A stretch of 64,000 nucleotides of DNA, taken from JBGPHT01 sp041484525 (GTDB taxonomy: Bacteria > Acidobacteriota > Terriglobia > Bryobacterales > Bryobacteraceae). Positions 61,838 through 64,000 of the stretch are shown here, one piece after another. Location of the stretch: positions 1 through 64,000 of the forward strand of contig JBGPHT010000008.1 in the NCBI GenBank assembly GCA_041484525.1, read 5' to 3'. A program made the position numbers and the translations under genes. Numbering within the stretch: the first letter of the stretch is position 1; every line of letters starts with the position of its first letter. Under the pieces are notes generated by a model. It was not told the origin of the DNA and made no database searches. It saw nothing but the letters and a program-made list of their open reading frames with translations.

Positions 61838-63179
61838 CAAATTGCGCCCGATGCTGGCAGCGATCCGCTGCGCCATCTACACCCGGAAGTCCACCGACGA
61901 AGGGCTCGACTCAGACTTCAATACGTTGGACGCCCAGCGCGAGTCCGCCGAGGCGTTCATCATCAGCCAAAGGCACGAGGGCTGGTTGGCGTTGCCCGAG
62001 AAATATGACGACGGCGGTTTCACCGGCGCCAACATGGATCGGCCGGCAATGCAGCGGCTGCTCGCCGATGTGCGGAGCGGGTTGGTGAACTGCGTGGTGG
62101 TCTACAAGGTGGATCGCTTGACGCGGTCGCTTCTCGACTTCGCTCGCATCATGGAGGTCTTGGACAAGCACGGCACCACCTTCGTGTCGGTCACGCAGCA
62201 ATTCAACACGACGGCGTCGCTGGGCCGCCTCACACTGAACATCCTGCTCAGCTTCGCGCAGTTCGAACGGGAGATGATTTCCGAACGCACCCGCGACAAG
62301 ATGTCGGCGGCACGGCGCAAAGGCAAGTGGGTCGGCGGCAATCCGGTGCTTGGGTACGACGTGCATCCCGACGGCGGCTCGCTGGTGGTGAATGCGGAGG
62401 AGGCAGCCCGCGTGCGCGCGATCTTCGGGTTGTACCTGGAGCATGGTTCCCTGCTCCCGGTGGTGCGCGAATTGGACCGTCGCGGGTGGACGCTGAAACG
62501 TTGGACCACGCGAGACGGCAAGACTGTGGGCGGTAAGCCGTTCACGCGCCCGCGGCTTCACCAGATTCTCACCAACGTGATCTACACGGGCCAGGTCCGG
62601 CATCGCGGCGAGATCTATCCCGGTGAGCACGAGGCCATCGTCGATCGCGAGACGTGGGAGAAGGTCCACGCGCAGCTCAAGGCGAACGCGCCGGGCAGTA
62701 CACGGAACCTGCGGAACAAGCACGGCGCGCTGCTCAAAGGGACCGTCCGCTGCGCCACCTGCAACGTCGGTATGGTCCATACCTACACCCAGAAGGACGC
62801 GCGCCTTTACCGCTACTACGTTTGCGTCAAAGCCCACCAGCGCGGTTGGACGCAGTGCGCGACCCGGTCGGTGTCGGCGCCGGAGTTGGAACAGGCGGTG
62901 ATCGATCAGATCCGGGGTATCGGCCGGAATCCGATGATGCTCACAGCGGTGATGCGGCAGTTGGAGGAGACGGGCTTTGGGGACGTGCCACGGGAGGACG
63001 TGGCCCAGGCACTTCGAGAGTTTGACGGATTGTGGAGGCATCTCTCACCGCGCGAGCAAGAGCAGTTGATTAAGGCGCTGGTGGAAACCGTCAGCTATGA
63101 CGGGAGCACTGGCACGGTGACGGTCGGCTTCCGGTCCGCCGGCGTGAAGCAACTCTGTCTATTGCAGCAGGAGGTGTAA
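61824..63179 (+). CDS. Large serine recombinase
   Basis: A 451-residue recombinase with AAGGAGGT six bases before the ATG. The resolvase domain starts AIYTRKSTDEGLDSDFNTLDAQ with the catalytic Ser in RKSTDE, VVVYKVDRLTRSLLDF, then FAQFEREMISERTRDKM. A recombinase domain follows (TRPRLHQILTNVIYTGQVRH), then a zinc ribbon (VRCATCNVGMVHTYTQ and the second Cys pair near CVKAHQRG and CATRS). It ends without a long coiled coil. It is intact and should catalyse integration or excision of the element. Confidence 0.94.
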   Translation: MAAVNKLRPMLAAIRCAIYTRKSTDEGLDSDFNTLDAQRESAEAFIISQRHEGWLALPEKYDDGGFTGANMDRPAMQRLLADVRSGLVNCVVVYKVDRLTRSLLDFARIMEVLDKHGTTFVSVTQQFNTTASLGRLTLNILLSFAQFEREMISERTRDKMSAARRKGKWVGGNPVLGYDVHPDGGSLVVNAEEAARVRAIFGLYLEHGSLLPVVRELDRRGWTLKRWTTRDGKTVGGKPFTRPRLHQILTNVIYTGQVRHRGEIYPGEHEAIVDRETWEKVHAQLKANAPGSTRNLRNKHGALLKGTVRCATCNVGMVHTYTQKDARLYRYYVCVKAHQRGWTQCATRSVSAPELEQAVIDQIRGIGRNPMMLTAVMRQLEETGFGDVPREDVAQALREFDGLWRHLSPREQEQLIKALVETVSYDGSTGTVTVGFRSAGVKQLCLLQQEV

Positions 63180-63181
63180 CG

Positions 63182-63562
63182 GTGACGCACGAGATCCAAT
63201 TTCAACTGCGGCCGCGCGCTAAGAAGGATGCGGCGGCGCCGGGGACCGAGCGCGGCAGGCTTCCGCGGGTTGCCGAAGTACTGGCGCTGGCTATCGGCTT
63301 CGACGACATGATCCGGCGTGGCCTGGCGAGGGACCACTCCGATCTGGCCCGGTTGGGCTGCATCAGCAAGGAACGGGTCAGCCAGATCATGCGGCTGGTC
63401 TGGCTGGCGCCCGACATCCAGCAGGAGATTCTGACCCTGCCACGGACATCGCTCGGCCGATTCCATCTGGGCGAAGTCGCGCTCCGCCAGGTTGCTTCGA
63501 AGATGCTGTGGGGCGAGCAACGGGAGGCGTGGGGTCGGCTCCAGGATGCCCGCCATCATTAA
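63182..63562 (+). CDS. HTH accessory protein of the recombinase cassette
   Basis: A 126-residue protein, GTG start two bases after the recombinase stop. The core, LARDHSDLARLGCISKERVSQIMRLVWLAPDIQQEIL, is a ParB/KorB-like helix-turn-helix. It could be a directionality factor or repressor. It belongs to a fixed trio DUF2924-recombinase-HTH protein in a single operon. Function is inferred from position only. Confidence 0.7.
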   Translation: MTHEIQFQLRPRAKKDAAAPGTERGRLPRVAEVLALAIGFDDMIRRGLARDHSDLARLGCISKERVSQIMRLVWLAPDIQQEILTLPRTSLGRFHLGEVALRQVASKMLWGEQREAWGRLQDARHH

Positions 63563-63744
63563 AACGTTTATAGATGGGTCTCCACTTCCGCAATACTGTG
63601 CGGAAGTTCGCACCGGTGAAGTCTCGCTGCGCGGCGGGAAGCGGTGCTCGGAGCAAGCCGCCAATTGGCCATTTGATAGAGCCACGGCGAAGATGCGGTT
63701 CGTGCGCGTTATTCCCTTGCCTTCCGCCGCCACCGGAGTGATTC

Positions 63745-63996
63745 ATGTGTTCGATGCAACCCACCAAGACCACGAAGCAAACTGCCGCCGCCTGCTACGC
63801 GGAACGCCACACCGAGAGCATGGACCTGCTGAAGCGCATCGGCAGCCGCCTGGAGCAGCACAAGCAGGACCAGGTGCAGGATCCCGCCAACTGGGGGTAC
63901 GGCGGCGACCTGGGCCGCGTCACCGAGGAACTCGCCTACATCCTCGCCAGCCTCGGCGACCGTAGCGCGGTGGATGCCAAAGGACTGGACTACTAA
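63745..63996 (+). CDS. Small protein of the integrated element
   Basis: An 83-residue protein: ERHTESMDLLKRIGSRLEQHKQ, helical and charged, then WGYGGDLGRVTEELAYILASLG. It is a plausible mobile-element gene with no family known to me. An inner ATG four codons in is equally possible. The gene ends a few bases before the window edge, and the element continues beyond it. Confidence 0.55.
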   Translation: MCSMQPTKTTKQTAAACYAERHTESMDLLKRIGSRLEQHKQDQVQDPANWGYGGDLGRVTEELAYILASLGDRSAVDAKGLDY

Positions 63997-64000
63997 CCAT

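Overview
This 64-kb, high-G+C chromosomal window most likely comes from an acidobacterium of the Solibacter/Bryobacter group. The evidence is a set of ABC-type permeases of the duplicated-permease (ADOP) kind with PadR partners, an Oar-like TonB-type outer-membrane protein with an N-terminal carboxypeptidase-regulatory domain, the BlaI/M56 pair, and a tmRNA whose tag reads ANTQFAYAA, the tag I remember for Solibacter. The taxonomic call is an inference and was not checked by search.

Layout. 0-2.5 kb: a remnant island beside the tmRNA gene ssrA, with a proteasome-like fragment, a HicAB toxin-antitoxin pair and an AbrB-like protein, bounded by a second copy of the tmRNA 3' end. 2.6-5.4 kb: a carboxypeptidase-regulatory-like exported protein, a TPR/HEAT protein with a SEC-C tail, and a DUF481 outer-membrane protein. 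5.4-16.6 kb: a cell-shape block on the minus strand, mreB-mreC-mreD-membrane protein-mrdA-rodA-rng, with very tight spacing. 16.8-21.2 kb: a secreted protein, an FHA-GAF-sigma54 activator, apaG, a di-haem peroxidase and a CPXCG protein. 21.2-22.9 kb: a decayed operon (PadR, permease-prefix transporter, TIGR03067 protein), each member carrying its own lesion. 23-33.6 kb: a membrane glycosyltransferase, a secreted propeller-like protein, cobalamin-dependent methionine synthase metH, a shattered ADOP permease pseudogene and two exported proteins. 33.6-45.3 kb: an Oar-like receptor, M56/BlaI, a PQQ dehydrogenase with its cytochrome c, pyrF-selD, a C45-type acyltransferase/hydrolase and an HtrA protease.

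45.3-47.6 kb is a small foreign-looking island with a predicted PD-(D/E)XK nuclease fused to an EVE/PUA-like modified-base reader, a VbhA-type antitoxin and a C-terminally truncated Fic toxin. 47.6-60.2 kb: ribA, an orphan LytS-type kinase, a methyltransferase, an aldo-keto reductase, an M20 amidohydrolase, an intact ADOP permease, a TIM-barrel protein, a TPR protein, an M48 protease, a protein with a 24-bp coding tandem repeat, and a Crp/Fnr regulator. 60.4-64 kb: a selenocysteine tRNA, tRNA-Gln(TTG), then an integrated element carrying DUF2924, a large serine recombinase and an HTH protein.

Together selD and the UCA-anticodon tRNA show that the organism decodes UGA as selenocysteine. The mre block plus PBP2 and RodA forms the elongasome, co-directional with an RNase E/G. 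The points most worth following are the nuclease-EVE fusion, the DUF2924 recombinase cassette, the ssrA island scar, the disordered insert in the S1 domain of RNase E/G, and the repeat-built tail of MreC.
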